A stretch of 26,743 bases of DNA from Pseudomonadota bacterium (GCA_023388955.1 JAEWFH010000050.1:1-26743), one strand, 5' to 3'. Counted from the first letter of the stretch, positions 15,328 through 25,104 are shown. The notes: generated from the sequence alone by a model not told the origin. A program made the numbers and translations.

Positions 15328-16626
15328 TTACTGGCGAATCGCCTCGGTGAAGGGCAGCGCCTGGTCGGTGTGGCTGGCGCGCTCGGCGATCCAGTCGATC
15401 ACCTGCTCCTCCATCACCCGGCCCTGCAGGCCCCGCATCAGCTGCGGGTCCTGGCGGTACAGGTCGATGACCTGCTGCGGCTCCTCGTAGGTGGAGGCGA
15501 TCAGGTTGAGGGTCTCGTTGACGCGCGCCGGGTCCAGGCGCAGCTCGTTGCGGCGGGCGACCTCGCCCACCAGCAGCCCGACCAGCACGCGTTTGCGGGC
15601 CCCGTCCATGAAGTTTTCGTGGGCGTTCTCCGGCACCTCGACGTTGCGGCCCTGGCGGCGCGCCTGCTCGGCGGCCTGGAAGGCCATGTTGCGGGCTTCC
15701 GACTCGACCAGCTTCGGCGGCATCTCCACCGAGCCGTAGGCCGCGACCAGCTTCTCGCTGACTTCGCGGCGCAGGCGTGCCATCAACGCGCCCTTGAGCT
15801 CGCGCTCCAGGTTGGAGCGGATGTCCTTGCGGAACTGCTCGGGGTCGCCGCTGCGCACGCCGAAGCTGCGGATGAACTCGGCATCGACTTCCGGCAGCAC
15901 CGGTTCGGACACCTTCACCGCCTTGAGGTGGACCTGTGCGGTCTTGCCTGCAAACTGGGGTGCGCGCCAGTCGGCCGGGAACTCGACCTCGACCTGCTTT
16001 TCGTCGCCGGCCTTCATGCCTTCCAGCGCCGAATCCAGCGCCGGCAGCATGGAACCGCTGCCCACCACGCTGGTGCCCTGCTCGCTGCCCTCGGCCGGGA
16101 CGCGTTCCTCGCCGACCTGCGACCAGGTTTCCAGCTCCACCGCATCGCCAGCCTGCGCGCCACGCTCGACCGCGGCCCAGGTGCGGCGCTGCGCGCGCAG
16201 GTTGTCGACCATGGTGTCGATGTCGGCGTCGGTCACCTCGGAGGTGTGGCGCACGACCTCCAGCTTGTCCACCTCGATGTCGCCGAAATCCGGCACCAGT
16301 TCGAAGGTCGCGACGTACTGGTTCTCGTCAGCGGCATCGCTGGCGGGCCGGATGTCCGGGTTGCCGGCGATCTGCAGCTCGTTGCTGCGCACCGCCTCGC
16401 CGAAGGCCTGGTCCAGCAGCTGGCCGCGGACTTCATCGCGGACCTGCTGGCCAAAGCGCTGCTCGACCACGCTGCGCGGCACCTTGCCGGGACGGAAGCC
16501 CTTGAGGCGCGTGGTCCGGGCGATCTCGCCCAGGCGCTGGTCGACCTGCTGCTTCAACCGGTCGGCCGGGAGACTGAAGGTCAGGCGGCGTTCGTGGTCA
16601 CCGAGCGATTCGACCGTGGCTTGCAT
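15328..16626 (-). CDS. tig: trigger factor, ribosome-associated peptidyl-prolyl isomerase
   Basis: A 432-residue chaperone that binds nascent chains at the ribosome exit. The N-terminal ribosome-binding signature GFRPGKVPRS is at 43-52. The FKBP-type isomerase domain covers about residues 150-245 (GDAVELETWSQVGEERVPAE onward, with the core around SGSMLPALDSALEGMKAGDEK). The helical C-terminal substrate domain runs to residue 432. The ATG at 16624-16626 follows AGGAG with 5-base spacing and gives MQATVESLGDHERRLTF; the longer open frame upstream is not family-like. It heads the tig-clpP-clpX-lon block. I found no convincing promoter in the 222 bases before the divergent tRNA promoter. Confidence 0.97.
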   Translation of the reverse strand: MQATVESLGDHERRLTFSLPADRLKQQVDQRLGEIARTTRLKGFRPGKVPRSVVEQRFGQQVRDEVRGQLLDQAFGEAVRSNELQIAGNPDIRPASDAADENQYVATFELVPDFGDIEVDKLEVVRHTSEVTDADIDTMVDNLRAQRRTWAAVERGAQAGDAVELETWSQVGEERVPAEGSEQGTSVVGSGSMLPALDSALEGMKAGDEKQVEVEFPADWRAPQFAGKTAQVHLKAVKVSEPVLPEVDAEFIRSFGVRSGDPEQFRKDIRSNLERELKGALMARLRREVSEKLVAAYGSVEMPPKLVESEARNMAFQAAEQARRQGRNVEVPENAHENFMDGARKRVLVGLLVGEVARRNELRLDPARVNETLNLIASTYEEPQQVIDLYRQDPQLMRGLQGRVMEEQVIDWIAERASHTDQALPFTEAIRQ

Positions 16627-16848
16627 ATCGACTCCTGCCGCCACGGCACCAGGCCGCGGCACGATGTGTTGTCTGGGAATTGGGTGGTTGTGCACGCCGG
16701 CCAGGCGCCCCGCGGGCACCGCACGCGGGCTGGCATACCTGCCCTGCTCCCGGCGAACGGCATAGTTTGGCGCAATCCGGCCACCACCGCCAGCGCTGCC
16801 GCGGCATCCTGCAGTGCAGCCCATGAGCGTGGACCCGGCCCGTGGTGA
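16627..16848. other. intergenic region between tig and the divergent tRNA operon
   Basis: This stretch holds the tig ribosome binding site (complement of AGGAG at 16632-16636) and presumably the tig promoter, but I could not find a -35/-10 pair with good spacing read leftward. Open frames here are not protein-like. The right end adjoins the tRNA promoter. No repeat or small gene is evident. Confidence 0.5.
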
Positions 16849-16877
16849 TTGACACCAGCGCGCGGGCTGCGCAGAAT
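16849..16877 (+). promoter_or_regulatory. sigma-70-type promoter of the tRNA-Pro/Arg/His/Lys cluster
   Basis: A perfect TTGACA (16849-16854) is followed after 17 bases by CAGAAT (16872-16877; 4 of 6 consensus bases). Transcription would start near 16884, about 36 bases before tRNA-Pro. Confidence 0.65.
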
Positions 16878-16919
16878 TACCGGCCTTTCGCGGCGCTGGC
16901 GCGCTACGGAAGCCCGGAT

Positions 16920-16996
<77 letters not shown>

Positions 16997-17017
16997 TCCG
17001 GCGGGTCGCAGTACCAG

Positions 17018-17094
17018 GCGCCCGTAGCTCAACCGGATAGAGCACCGGCCTTCTAAGCCGGTGGTTGCAGGTTCGAGTCCTGCCGGGCGCGCCA
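17018..17094 (+). tRNA. tRNA-Arg(TCT)
   Basis: A 77-base tRNA with encoded CCA. The acceptor GCGCCCG pairs with CGGGCGC. The anticodon stem CCGGC/GCCGG holds the loop CTTCTAA with anticodon TCT, reading the AGA/AGG arginine codons that are rare in such a GC-rich genome. It lies 21 bases after tRNA-Pro. Confidence 0.97.
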
Positions 17095-17119
17095 GTTCAT
17101 GCGACAATGCGTCACCCGT

Positions 17120-17197
17120 GGTGGATGTAGCTCAGTTGGTTAGAGTACTGGATTGTGATTCCAGTGGTCGGGGGTTCGAATCCCCTCATCCACCCCA
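17120..17197 (+). tRNA. tRNA-His(GTG)
   Basis: A tRNA with the histidine-specific extra G at position -1 (17120) facing a C at the discriminator position (17194), and with encoded CCA. The anticodon stem CTGGA/TCCAG holds the loop TTGTGAT with anticodon GTG. It lies 25 bases after tRNA-Arg. Confidence 0.97.
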
Positions 17198-17238
17198 CCC
17201 TTGCAGAAGCGCCCCGAGCGTTTCGTTCAAAAAAGGTA

Positions 17239-17269
17239 TTGCGTTGCTGGTAGCAGTGCCTGTTACAAT
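17239..17269 (+). promoter_or_regulatory. possible additional promoter before tRNA-Lys
   Basis: TACAAT (17264-17269, 5 of 6) is preceded by TTGCGT (17239-17244) with a 19-base spacer, longer than optimal. The start site would fall only a few bases before tRNA-Lys. The gene may also be read from the upstream tRNA promoter. Confidence 0.4.
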
Positions 17270-17278
17270 TTCCAGCCC

Positions 17279-17354
<76 letters not shown>

Positions 17355-17360
17355 ATCCGG

Positions 17361-17389
17361 GGCCCCTGGCATCGCCAGGGGCCTTTTTT
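17361..17389 (+). terminator. rho-independent terminator of the tRNA cluster
   Basis: A perfect 10-bp stem (GGCCCCTGGC at 17361-17370 and GCCAGGGGCC at 17374-17383) with a 3-base loop is followed by six T. It starts 7 bases after the tRNA-Lys CCA. Confidence 0.95.
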
Positions 17390-17443
17390 CTTGTCCACGC
17401 CACGCCACGCCGCGGATGCGTGGCGGAGCCGGGCGGGCGCTCC

Positions 17444-17449
17444 TACAAT
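17444..17449 (+). promoter_or_regulatory. possible -10 element for tRNA-Leu
   Basis: TACAAT matches 5 of 6 bases of the -10 consensus and lies 17 bases before tRNA-Leu. No good -35 box is visible at 16 to 18 bases upstream. Because a strong terminator separates this gene from the tRNA cluster, some promoter is expected here. Confidence 0.45.
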
Positions 17450-17466
17450 CGGGCGCGGCCCAGCAT

Positions 17467-17555
<89 letters not shown>

Positions 17556-17578
17556 ACCGCCCAATCAAGGGGAATCAC

Positions 17579-18337
17579 ATGATCCGCAGCGGCAACCCGG
17601 CTCTGAAGGAGTCGACCTTCCTGGACCTCGGCAGCGGCTCGATCGTCCGCGAGGCCGACGGCGCCATGACCCTCAACGGCACCGTCAACAAGACCGGCTT
17701 CCTGCTCCTGCTCGCCGTGGCCACCGCGGCCTTCGCCTGGAGCCAGGTGTCCACGCCCGCGGGCATCGTGGGCGCCGCCCCGTACATGTGGGGCGGGCTG
17801 ATCGGCGGGCTGGTGCTGGCCCTGGTCACGGTGTTCAAGAAGGAGTGGGCACCGTTCACCGCACCGGCCTACGCCCTGGTGGAAGGCCTGTTCCTGGGCG
17901 CGATCTCGGCGATGTTCAACCACCTGTACGAGGGCATCGTCATGCAGGCGGTGCTGCTGACCTTCGGCACTCTGTTCGCGATGCTGTTCGCCTACCGCAG
18001 CGGCCTCATCCGCGCGACCGAGAACTTCAAGATGGGCGTGTTCGCCGCCACCGGCGGGATCATGCTGGTCTACCTGGCCTCGATGGTGCTGGGCCTGTTC
18101 GGGGTACAGGTCCCGATGATCCACGAGAGCGGGCTGATCGGAATCGGCTTCAGCCTGTTCGTGGTGGTGATCGCGGCGCTGAACCTGGTGCTGGATTTCG
18201 ACTTCATCGAGTCCGGCGTCGAGCATGGTGCGCCGAAGTACATGGAGTGGTACGGCGCGTTCGGGATCATGGTCACGCTGGTCTGGCTGTACGTGGAGTT
18301 CCTGCGGCTGCTGGCCAAGCTGCAGTCACGCGACTGA
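17579..18337 (+). CDS. Bax inhibitor-1/YccA family membrane protein
   Basis: A 252-residue inner-membrane protein with about seven hydrophobic segments (approximately 40-57, 66-87, 95-113, 121-140, 150-174, 184-206 and 224-246). The late motif DFDFIESGVEHGAPKYMEWY at 206-225, with its acidic residues just before the last membrane segment, is typical of the bacterial YccA/Bax inhibitor branch. Relatives have been linked to calcium leak and to interaction with the FtsH protease, but the role here is unknown. The start ATG at 17579 follows AAGGGG (17567-17572) with good spacing. The gene begins 25 bases after tRNA-Leu with no terminator, so they are probably co-transcribed. Its stop overlaps the convergent antiporter gene by 12 bases. 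Confidence 0.9.
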   Translation: MIRSGNPALKESTFLDLGSGSIVREADGAMTLNGTVNKTGFLLLLAVATAAFAWSQVSTPAGIVGAAPYMWGGLIGGLVLALVTVFKKEWAPFTAPAYALVEGLFLGAISAMFNHLYEGIVMQAVLLTFGTLFAMLFAYRSGLIRATENFKMGVFAATGGIMLVYLASMVLGLFGVQVPMIHESGLIGIGFSLFVVVIAALNLVLDFDFIESGVEHGAPKYMEWYGAFGIMVTLVWLYVEFLRLLAKLQSRD

Positions 18338-19654
18338 CGGCGCGGCGCGCCGCCGCGGCCAGGCGATGGCCACCGCGGCGGCAAGTGCCAGCGCCCAGCA
18401 GTACCAGACCTTCCCCGCCACCAGCAGCGGCGAGAGGCCGGCCAGCGAGCCGGCCAGCAGGATCTGCGCCCCATAGGGCAGCACGCCCTGGGCGATGCAC
18501 GCGAACACGTCCAGCATGCTGGCCGCCCGCCGCGGGCTGATTCCGTGGCGCTGGGCGATGTCCCGCGCCAGGTCGCCACTGACCAGGATGGCCACGGTGT
18601 TGTTGGCGGTCAGCACGTCGCTGCCGGCCGCCAGCGCGGCGATGCTGGCCTCGCCCGCCCGTGGCCCGCGGCCGCCCCGGGCCAGTCGGGCGACCGCCCG
18701 TGAGAGCCACTCCAGCCCGCCATTGGCGCGGGTCAGCGCGGCCAGGCCACCGATCAGGATCGACAGCAGAGTGATCTCCATCATCGAGCCGAAGCCGTCG
18801 TAGATGTCGATGGCGAAGCTGACCGGGTCGTAGCCGCCCGGCGTGAACGCCCCCATCACTCCAGTCACCGACAGACCGATCGCCAGCACCAGCACCACGT
18901 CGATGCCGGCCAACACCAGTGCCAGCACCAGCACGTAGGGCAGGACCAGCCAGGCCGCGACCGCCTCGGGCGCCTGTACCGGCGCGTCCTGCCCCGCCAG
19001 CGCCAGCAGCACCGCGGTGGCCAGGGCGGCGGGGACCGCCAGCTTGAGGTTCTCGCGGAACTTGTCGTGCATGCGCGCACCCTGGGTGCGGGTAGCGGCG
19101 ATAGTGGTGTCGGAGATGATCGACAGGTTGTCGCCGAACATCGCCCCGCCCACGACCGCGCCCAGTACCAGCGCCATGTCCAACCCGGAGGCATCGCCGA
19201 TACCCACCGCCACCGGCACCACCGCGGCGATGGTGCCCATGGAGGTGCCGATCGCCAGCGATACGAACCCCGCCACCAGGAACAGCGCCGGCAGCAGGAA
19301 CTGCGGTGGCAGCACGCCCAGCCCCAGCGCCACCACCGCGTCGACCGCGCCGATGGCCCGGGTCACGTTGGCGAAGGCGCCGGCAAGCAGGAACACCAGC
19401 ACCATCAGCATCACGTTCGGCTGCCCCATTCCCTCCAGCAGCGTGTCGACGGGCCGGACCCCGCGGCGCCACGACAGCCACGCACCCAGTGCAAGCGCCG
19501 GCAGCACCGCGACGGGCGCGCGCAGCTGGTAGAAACCCATCTCCTCCCCCTGCAGGGTGAAGTACAGCCCGGCGCCGAAGAACAGCAACAGGAAGACCAG
19601 CAGCGGAACCAGGGCGAGCGCGCTGGGAGAGGGAGGCGTGGAAGACTGATTCAT
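18326..19654 (-). CDS. NhaC-family Na+/H+ antiporter
   Basis: A 442-residue integral membrane protein with about eleven to twelve hydrophobic segments. Features of the NhaC family include the repeated small-residue motif SLAIGTSMGTIAAVVPVA near 150-170, GGAMFGDNLSIISDTT near 190-205 and AAGSDVLTANNTVAI in the second half. These conserved polar positions within membrane segments suit cation exchange. Substrates in this superfamily also include organic ions, so sodium-proton exchange is a family-based assumption. The ATG at 19652-19654 gives MNQSSTPPSPSALALVPLLV and lacks a good ribosome binding site; a longer in-frame start exists but adds a polar stretch. The gene converges with the Bax-inhibitor-like gene. 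A terminator of the isocitrate dehydrogenase gene lies upstream. Confidence 0.88.
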   Translation of the reverse strand: MNQSSTPPSPSALALVPLLVFLLLFFGAGLYFTLQGEEMGFYQLRAPVAVLPALALGAWLSWRRGVRPVDTLLEGMGQPNVMLMVLVFLLAGAFANVTRAIGAVDAVVALGLGVLPPQFLLPALFLVAGFVSLAIGTSMGTIAAVVPVAVGIGDASGLDMALVLGAVVGGAMFGDNLSIISDTTIAATRTQGARMHDKFRENLKLAVPAALATAVLLALAGQDAPVQAPEAVAAWLVLPYVLVLALVLAGIDVVLVLAIGLSVTGVMGAFTPGGYDPVSFAIDIYDGFGSMMEITLLSILIGGLAALTRANGGLEWLSRAVARLARGGRGPRAGEASIAALAAGSDVLTANNTVAILVSGDLARDIAQRHGISPRRAASMLDVFACIAQGVLPYGAQILLAGSLAGLSPLLVAGKVWYCWALALAAAVAIAWPRRRAAPSVA

Positions 19655-19727
19655 CGCTTCATGCGGATGAAGTGGGATCGCGAGTGTGCCGCCCGCCCTG
19701 CAGTCTGTCGAGGCCATGGCTGGAACA

Positions 19728-19763
19728 CAAAAAGCAACGGGGCGCCACCTGGGCGCCCCGTTG
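19728..19763 (-). terminator. rho-independent terminator of the isocitrate dehydrogenase gene
   Basis: Arms CAACGGGGCGCC (19735-19746) and GGCGCCCCGTTG (19752-19763) form a perfect 12-bp stem with a 5-base loop. Read leftward, the stem is followed by CTTTTTG. It begins 28 bases after the stop codon. Confidence 0.93.
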
Positions 19764-19790
19764 ATGCCACGGTACCGGCCGGCCGGGGAA

Positions 19791-20798
<1,008 letters not shown>

Positions 20799-20937
20799 TT
20801 GAGGGGGATTCCAGCTGATGGCCACCGGCGCGGAGGGAACGTACGGCGGCGTGTGTGAACCGCCTGATTATGCCAGACGGCCACAGCCACTGCAGTGACA
20901 GCACTCCCCGGTTACCGCGGCACGGCGCCCACCGGCT

Positions 20938-21213
20938 TCAGGCCTCGCCGTCCAGCAGGGGCACCAGCTTGCCCGCCCGGTGGAGGGCGATCATGTCGTC
21001 GTAGCCGCCAACGTGGGTATCGCCGACGAAAATCTGCGGAACGCTGGTACGGCGCGTGCGCGCCATCATCTTCTCGCGCTCCGCCGGGTCCTGGTCGATG
21101 CGCACCTCGGTCCAGGTCCGGCCCTGGCTCTGCAGGAAATTCTTGGCCGCGACGCAGTACGGACACACCGCGGTGGAGTAGATGGTGATCTGGGGTTGTG
21201 CGCTGGCATTCAT
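20938..21213 (-). CDS. grxC: glutaredoxin 3
   Basis: A 91-residue dithiol glutaredoxin of the cytosol that reduces disulfides and glutathionylated proteins using glutathione. The active site CPYC is at 17-20 in IYSTAVCPYCVAAK. The cis-proline motif TSVPQIF and the glutathione-binding GGYDD follow. The ATG at 21211-21213 is supported by an upstream AGGAGGG (complement within 21222-21229). Longer in-frame starts are not family-like. The gene lies 139 bases upstream of the isocitrate dehydrogenase gene on the same strand and is divergent from the M48 protease gene. Confidence 0.95.
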   Translation of the reverse strand: MNASAQPQITIYSTAVCPYCVAAKNFLQSQGRTWTEVRIDQDPAEREKMMARTRRTSVPQIFVGDTHVGGYDDMIALHRAGKLVPLLDGEA

Positions 21214-21344
21214 GGGGCGTTTCCCTCCTGTCGTGAACTCGTGACCCGGCCTGTGGTCGAATGACAGCGACATGGGTCCACCGGTGCGGTTTTTCCACCC
21301 GGAGCCGGATCCCTGCCACGCCACGCCGTCCTCCGGAGTCCCAC

Positions 21345-22937
21345 TTGCGCCGCACCTGCCTCCTGACCGCTGCCCTCACCCTGGCGCTGGCCCTGCCGGC
21401 GGCACTGGCACAGGACCGCCTGCCGGACATGGGCTCATCGGCGGGGGAACTGCTCACCCCGCACCAGCAGACGCAGTACGGGCAGATGATGCTGGCCCAG
21501 CTGCGCCATTACGACTACATACTCGACGACCCGCTGGTGGAGGAGTGGCTCGCCTCCCTCGGGGGGCGGCTGGGCGCGAACAGCGACACCCCGCGCCAGT
21601 CCTTCACCTTCTTCATGCTGAAGGAGCGCCAGGTGAACGCCTTCGCCACCCTGGGCGGCTACATCGGCGTGAACTCCGGCCTGGTGCTGGCCGCCGAGCG
21701 CGAGGACGAAGTGGCCGGCGTGCTCGCCCACGAGATCGCCCACGTCAGCCAGCAGCACGTACTGCGCGCGGTGGAACGGGCCCAGCGCGACCAGGTGCCG
21801 ATCATGCTGGCGATGCTGGGCGCCATCGTCGCCGCGCAGGCCGCCGGGGGCAGCTCGTCCGGCGAGGCCACGCAGGCCGCGATGGTCGCTGCGATGGGCC
21901 TGAGCCAGCAGGCCCGGATCAACTACACGCGCTCCAACGAGCACGAAGCCGACCGGGTCGGCATCCGCACCCTGTCACGCAGCGGCTACGACCCGCACGC
22001 GGTGGCGGACTTCTTCGGGACCATGCAGGCGCTCTCGCGTGTCAACGCCGCCGGTGCCTACGAGTTCCCCGACTACCTGCGCACCCACCCGGTGACCACC
22101 ACCCGCATCAGCGAGGCCAAGGCACGCGCCGAACAGCTGGGTGGAGGGCAGTCGCCGGTATTCAGCGGCGGCCCGGTGGGACGCGGCAACCCGCTGCTGC
22201 CGGCCGGACTGGAAGTGGTCGCCGGAGCCGGCTCCAGCCGCGACCGCAGCGCCGGCACCGGCCGCTTCGAACTGGCGCGCGAGCGCCTGCGCGTGCTCAC
22301 CGCCGAGACCCCGCGCCAGGCCATCCGCGAGTACGAGCAGATGAAGTCCGCCGGCCCGCTGGACGAAGCGGCGCGCTATGGGCTGGCGTTGGCCCGGCTC
22401 CGCTCCAGCCAGCCTGGCGAGGCGGTGGGGATGCTGGAAGCACTGCTCGAGGCCCGGCCACGCGACCTCTGGATCGAACTGACACTGGCCGAGGCCCTTT
22501 CCCGTGCCGGCCGGCATCCGCAGGCGGACCGCCATTTCCAGGCACTTTCGCGCCGGGCGCCGGCCAACCGCGCGGTGGCGCTGGGCTGGGCGGAAGCGCT
22601 GATCGCCCGCGACACGGTCGAGGACGGCCGCAGGGCGCAGGCGCTGTTGCGCCCGATGGCGACGGGGGCCGCCGACAGCCTGGCCTTCCAGCGCACGTTC
22701 GCCCGCGCCAGCGAGATCGCCGGCGACCCGATCCGCGCCGGCGAAGCCTGGGCCGAGGCGGCACTGCTGGGCGGACGCGCCGAGCAGGCGCTGGTACAGC
22801 TCAACACGCTCAAGCAGCACCCCGACGTGGACTATTACGCCCGCGAGCGGATCGAGGCCCGCATTGCCCACATCACCCCGCTGGTGCTGGAGCTGCACCG
22901 CCAGGGGATCCGCGACGAGGTCCTCGAGCGCCGCTGA
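21345..22937 (+). CDS. periplasmic M48 metalloprotease with TPR region, BepA-like
   Basis: About 530 residues. A signal peptide (MRRTCLLTAALTLALALPAA, cut near ALAQ at 21-24) sends it to the periplasm. The zinc site is HEIAH at 129-133, with the third ligand E201 in NEHEADRVG. The C-terminal half, about 305-525, contains repeated helical pairs of the TPR type. BepA of E. coli, with the same layout, degrades stalled outer-membrane proteins and assists LptD assembly, so outer-membrane quality control is the likely role. I chose the TTG at 21345: GGAG at 21335-21338 is 6 bases before it, and the signal peptide starts exactly there. An ATG at 21261 would add 28 residues ahead of the signal peptide. 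phoB follows 79 bases later on the same strand. Confidence 0.9.
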   Translation: MRRTCLLTAALTLALALPAALAQDRLPDMGSSAGELLTPHQQTQYGQMMLAQLRHYDYILDDPLVEEWLASLGGRLGANSDTPRQSFTFFMLKERQVNAFATLGGYIGVNSGLVLAAEREDEVAGVLAHEIAHVSQQHVLRAVERAQRDQVPIMLAMLGAIVAAQAAGGSSSGEATQAAMVAAMGLSQQARINYTRSNEHEADRVGIRTLSRSGYDPHAVADFFGTMQALSRVNAAGAYEFPDYLRTHPVTTTRISEAKARAEQLGGGQSPVFSGGPVGRGNPLLPAGLEVVAGAGSSRDRSAGTGRFELARERLRVLTAETPRQAIREYEQMKSAGPLDEAARYGLALARLRSSQPGEAVGMLEALLEARPRDLWIELTLAEALSRAGRHPQADRHFQALSRRAPANRAVALGWAEALIARDTVEDGRRAQALLRPMATGAADSLAFQRTFARASEIAGDPIRAGEAWAEAALLGGRAEQALVQLNTLKQHPDVDYYARERIEARIAHITPLVLELHRQGIRDEVLERR

Positions 22938-22953
22938 ACGGCCGAGGTTGCCA

Positions 22954-22971
22954 CTGTCATCTGGCTGTCAC
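22954..22971 (+). promoter_or_regulatory. Pho box upstream of phoB
   Basis: CTGTCAT (22954-22960), a 4-base spacer, and CTGTCAC (22965-22971) match the 18-base Pho box consensus of two CTGTCA repeats spaced by four bases, to which phosphorylated PhoB binds in place of a -35 box. Possible -10 sequences are TAGTGT (22979-22984) and TACTGG (22984-22989). The site begins 17 bases after the M48 protease stop. Confidence 0.88.
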
Positions 22972-23016
22972 CGAACGGTAGTGTACTGGTCGCGCCCTCC
23001 CGCCGTTGGTGATTGA

Positions 23017-23724
23017 ATGCACAAGCGCATCCTGATCGTCGAGGACGAGCCTGCCATCCGCGACATGGTTGCCTTTGCACTGCGCAAGGGCGAATACGAG
23101 CCCGTCCATGCCGGCGATGCGCAGCAGGCGCAGATCGCGATCGCCGACAAGGTCCCGGACCTGATCCTGCTGGACTGGATGCTGCCGGGCACCAGCGGGC
23201 TGGAGCTGGCCCGGCGCTGGCGCCGCGAGGCGCTGACCCGGGAGATCCCGATCATCATGCTCACCGCCCGCGGCGAAGAGAACGATCGCGTTGCCGGCCT
23301 GGAATCCGGCGTCGACGACTACGTGGTCAAGCCCTTCTCCACCCGGGAGCTGCTCGCACGGATCCGTGCCGTGCTGCGGCGCTCGCGCGAGGATGACGAG
23401 GACGGCAGCGTCACCGTCGGCCAGCTGCGCATCGATGGCGCCGCCCATCGCGTGTTCGCCCGTACCGCCGAGGGCGAGCAGCCGGTACAGATCGGCCCGA
23501 CCGAGTACCGCCTGCTGCACTTCTTCATGACCCACACCGACCGCGTCTACTCGCGCTCGCAGCTGCTCGACCATGTCTGGGGCGGCAGCGTGTACGTGGA
23601 GGAGCGCACCATCGACGTGCACATCCGGCGCCTGCGCAAGACCCTCGAGCCGTTCGGGTTCGACGGCATGGTGCAGACCGTGCGGGGGGCCGGGTACCGG
23701 TTCTCCGGCGCGATCGACGGCTGA
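23017..23724 (+). CDS. phoB: phosphate regulon response regulator PhoB
   Basis: A 235-residue OmpR-type regulator that activates phosphate-starvation genes. The receiver domain spans residues 1-120, with acidic pocket E9-D10, phosphorylation site D53 in LLDWMLPG, T83 and K105 in VVKPF. The winged-helix DNA-binding domain spans about 135-232, with LLDHVWGGSVYVEERTIDVH in the recognition region and VRGAGYRFS at the end. A Pho box lies just upstream, so autoregulation is likely. The start ATG at 23017 has only a weak ribosome binding site. phoR follows 39 bases later. Confidence 0.96.
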   Translation: MHKRILIVEDEPAIRDMVAFALRKGEYEPVHAGDAQQAQIAIADKVPDLILLDWMLPGTSGLELARRWRREALTREIPIIMLTARGEENDRVAGLESGVDDYVVKPFSTRELLARIRAVLRRSREDDEDGSVTVGQLRIDGAAHRVFARTAEGEQPVQIGPTEYRLLHFFMTHTDRVYSRSQLLDHVWGGSVYVEERTIDVHIRRLRKTLEPFGFDGMVQTVRGAGYRFSGAIDG

Positions 23725-23763
23725 CTTCCACCCTCGCCCCCCGCCATCGCCGATACTGGCGCC

Positions 23764-25104
23764 ATGCCCGCCGAGATCCACAAGGCCTGGTCACGGACCG
23801 TCGCGATGCTGGCGCTGCTGCTGGCGCTGGCGACGCTCGCCGGTGCGCTCGCCGGCTATCCCTGGGAAGCACTGGCCCTGGCCGCCCTGGCGGTGATCGC
23901 CTGGCATTACTGGCGTCTGCAGCGCGTGCTGGAGCGGCTGACCGCCCGCCGCCGCCAGCCGCCGGCCCGCGCCCGCGGGGCCTGGAACGAGCTGGAGCGG
24001 CTGCTGCACCGCAGCCAGCTGGAAACCCGCGGCCGCAAGCACCGGCTGCTGGAAATGCTGCGCGCCTACCGCGCCGTCGCCACCGCCCTGCCCGATGCGG
24101 TCGTGGTGGTCGAGCGCAACAGCCAGCGGGTGATGTGGTTCAACGAGGCGGGCACCCGGATGCTCGGGCTGCACTATCCCGCCGCCGTCGGTGCCCCGCT
24201 CGCCGAATGCCTGAAACCGCTCTCGCTCTCGCACTGGCTGGCCGCCGGCCGCCATGCCGAACCGCTGGAGATCACCTCCCCGGACGGCAGCGCCACGCTG
24301 AGCCTGAAGCTGATCCCCTACTCGGAGTCGCTGTGGCTGCTGGTGGCCCGCGACGTGACCCGCCTGCTGCGGCTGGAACGGATGCGGCGCGACTTCGTCG
24401 CCAATGTCAGCCATGAGCTGCGCACCCCGCTGACCGTCCTGCATGGCTATCTGGACATGATGGACGACGAGGGCGATCCCGATCGCCAGCCGATGATCCG
24501 GGAGATGCAGCAGCAGTCCCAGCGCATGGCCCAGCTGGTCGAGGACCTGCTGACGCTGTCGCGGCTGGAATCGGCCGAGCAGCTCGTCGGCGAGGACCAC
24601 ATTGCGATGGCCGCGATGCTCGACACGCTGCGGCGCGAGGCGGTGGCGATCAGCCAGGGCCGGCACCGGATCCGCGTCGAGGACCTGGCGGGGGTTGACC
24701 TGTGGGGTGGCTCGCGGGAGTTGCACAGCGCGTTTTCGAACCTGGTATCCAACGCCGTGCGGCACACCGGCAGCGAGGGCGAGGTGGTGATCCGCTGGCG
24801 CTTGGACCCGGGCGGCGAGGCAGTGCTGGAAGTCGCCGACTCCGGCTACGGCATTGCGCCGGCGCACCTGCCCCGGCTGACCGAACGCTTCTACCGCGTC
24901 TCTGCCAGCCGCTCGCGCGAGAGTGGCGGCACCGGGCTCGGCCTGGCGATCGTCAAGCACTCCCTGCACCTGCACCAGGCCCGGCTGGAGATCCGCAGCG
25001 AGGTCGGCGTGGGCAGCACCTTCTCCTGCCATTTTGGCGCCGCGCGGGTAAGGTCGCGCGAGGCCGCCGGCAGCGAGCCGGCTTCCCTGGAGGCACGCAC
25101 TTGA
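23764..25104 (+). CDS. phoR: phosphate regulon sensor histidine kinase PhoR
   Basis: A 446-residue membrane-bound kinase that phosphorylates PhoB when phosphate is low. Two hydrophobic segments (13-31 and 36-49) are separated by only a few residues, so there is essentially no periplasmic sensor domain, as is usual for PhoR, which senses through the PstSCAB/PhoU system. A PAS-like domain covers about 95-205. The H box is SHELRTPL with H217, the N box HSAFSNLVSNAVRHT is at 321-335, and the G1 (DSGYGIA) and G2 (GGTGLGL) boxes follow at 359-365 and 388-394. The C-terminus adds about 20 residues after the catalytic domain. The stop TGA overlaps the TTG start of ppk1, so the two genes are tightly linked. 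Confidence 0.96.
   Translation: MPAEIHKAWSRTVAMLALLLALATLAGALAGYPWEALALAALAVIAWHYWRLQRVLERLTARRRQPPARARGAWNELERLLHRSQLETRGRKHRLLEMLRAYRAVATALPDAVVVVERNSQRVMWFNEAGTRMLGLHYPAAVGAPLAECLKPLSLSHWLAAGRHAEPLEITSPDGSATLSLKLIPYSESLWLLVARDVTRLLRLERMRRDFVANVSHELRTPLTVLHGYLDMMDDEGDPDRQPMIREMQQQSQRMAQLVEDLLTLSRLESAEQLVGEDHIAMAAMLDTLRREAVAISQGRHRIRVEDLAGVDLWGGSRELHSAFSNLVSNAVRHTGSEGEVVIRWRLDPGGEAVLEVADSGYGIAPAHLPRLTERFYRVSASRSRESGGTGLGLAIVKHSLHLHQARLEIRSEVGVGSTFSCHFGAARVRSREAAGSEPASLEART

Noticed and set aside
15133..16848. 571-codon open frame on the plus strand across tig
   Set aside because: It is antisense to trigger factor, with composition bias expected from third-position GC preference.
17395..17423. 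CCACG short tandem repeat after the tRNA cluster
   Set aside because: Only about three units occur in a GC-rich spacer, too little to support a functional repeat or array.
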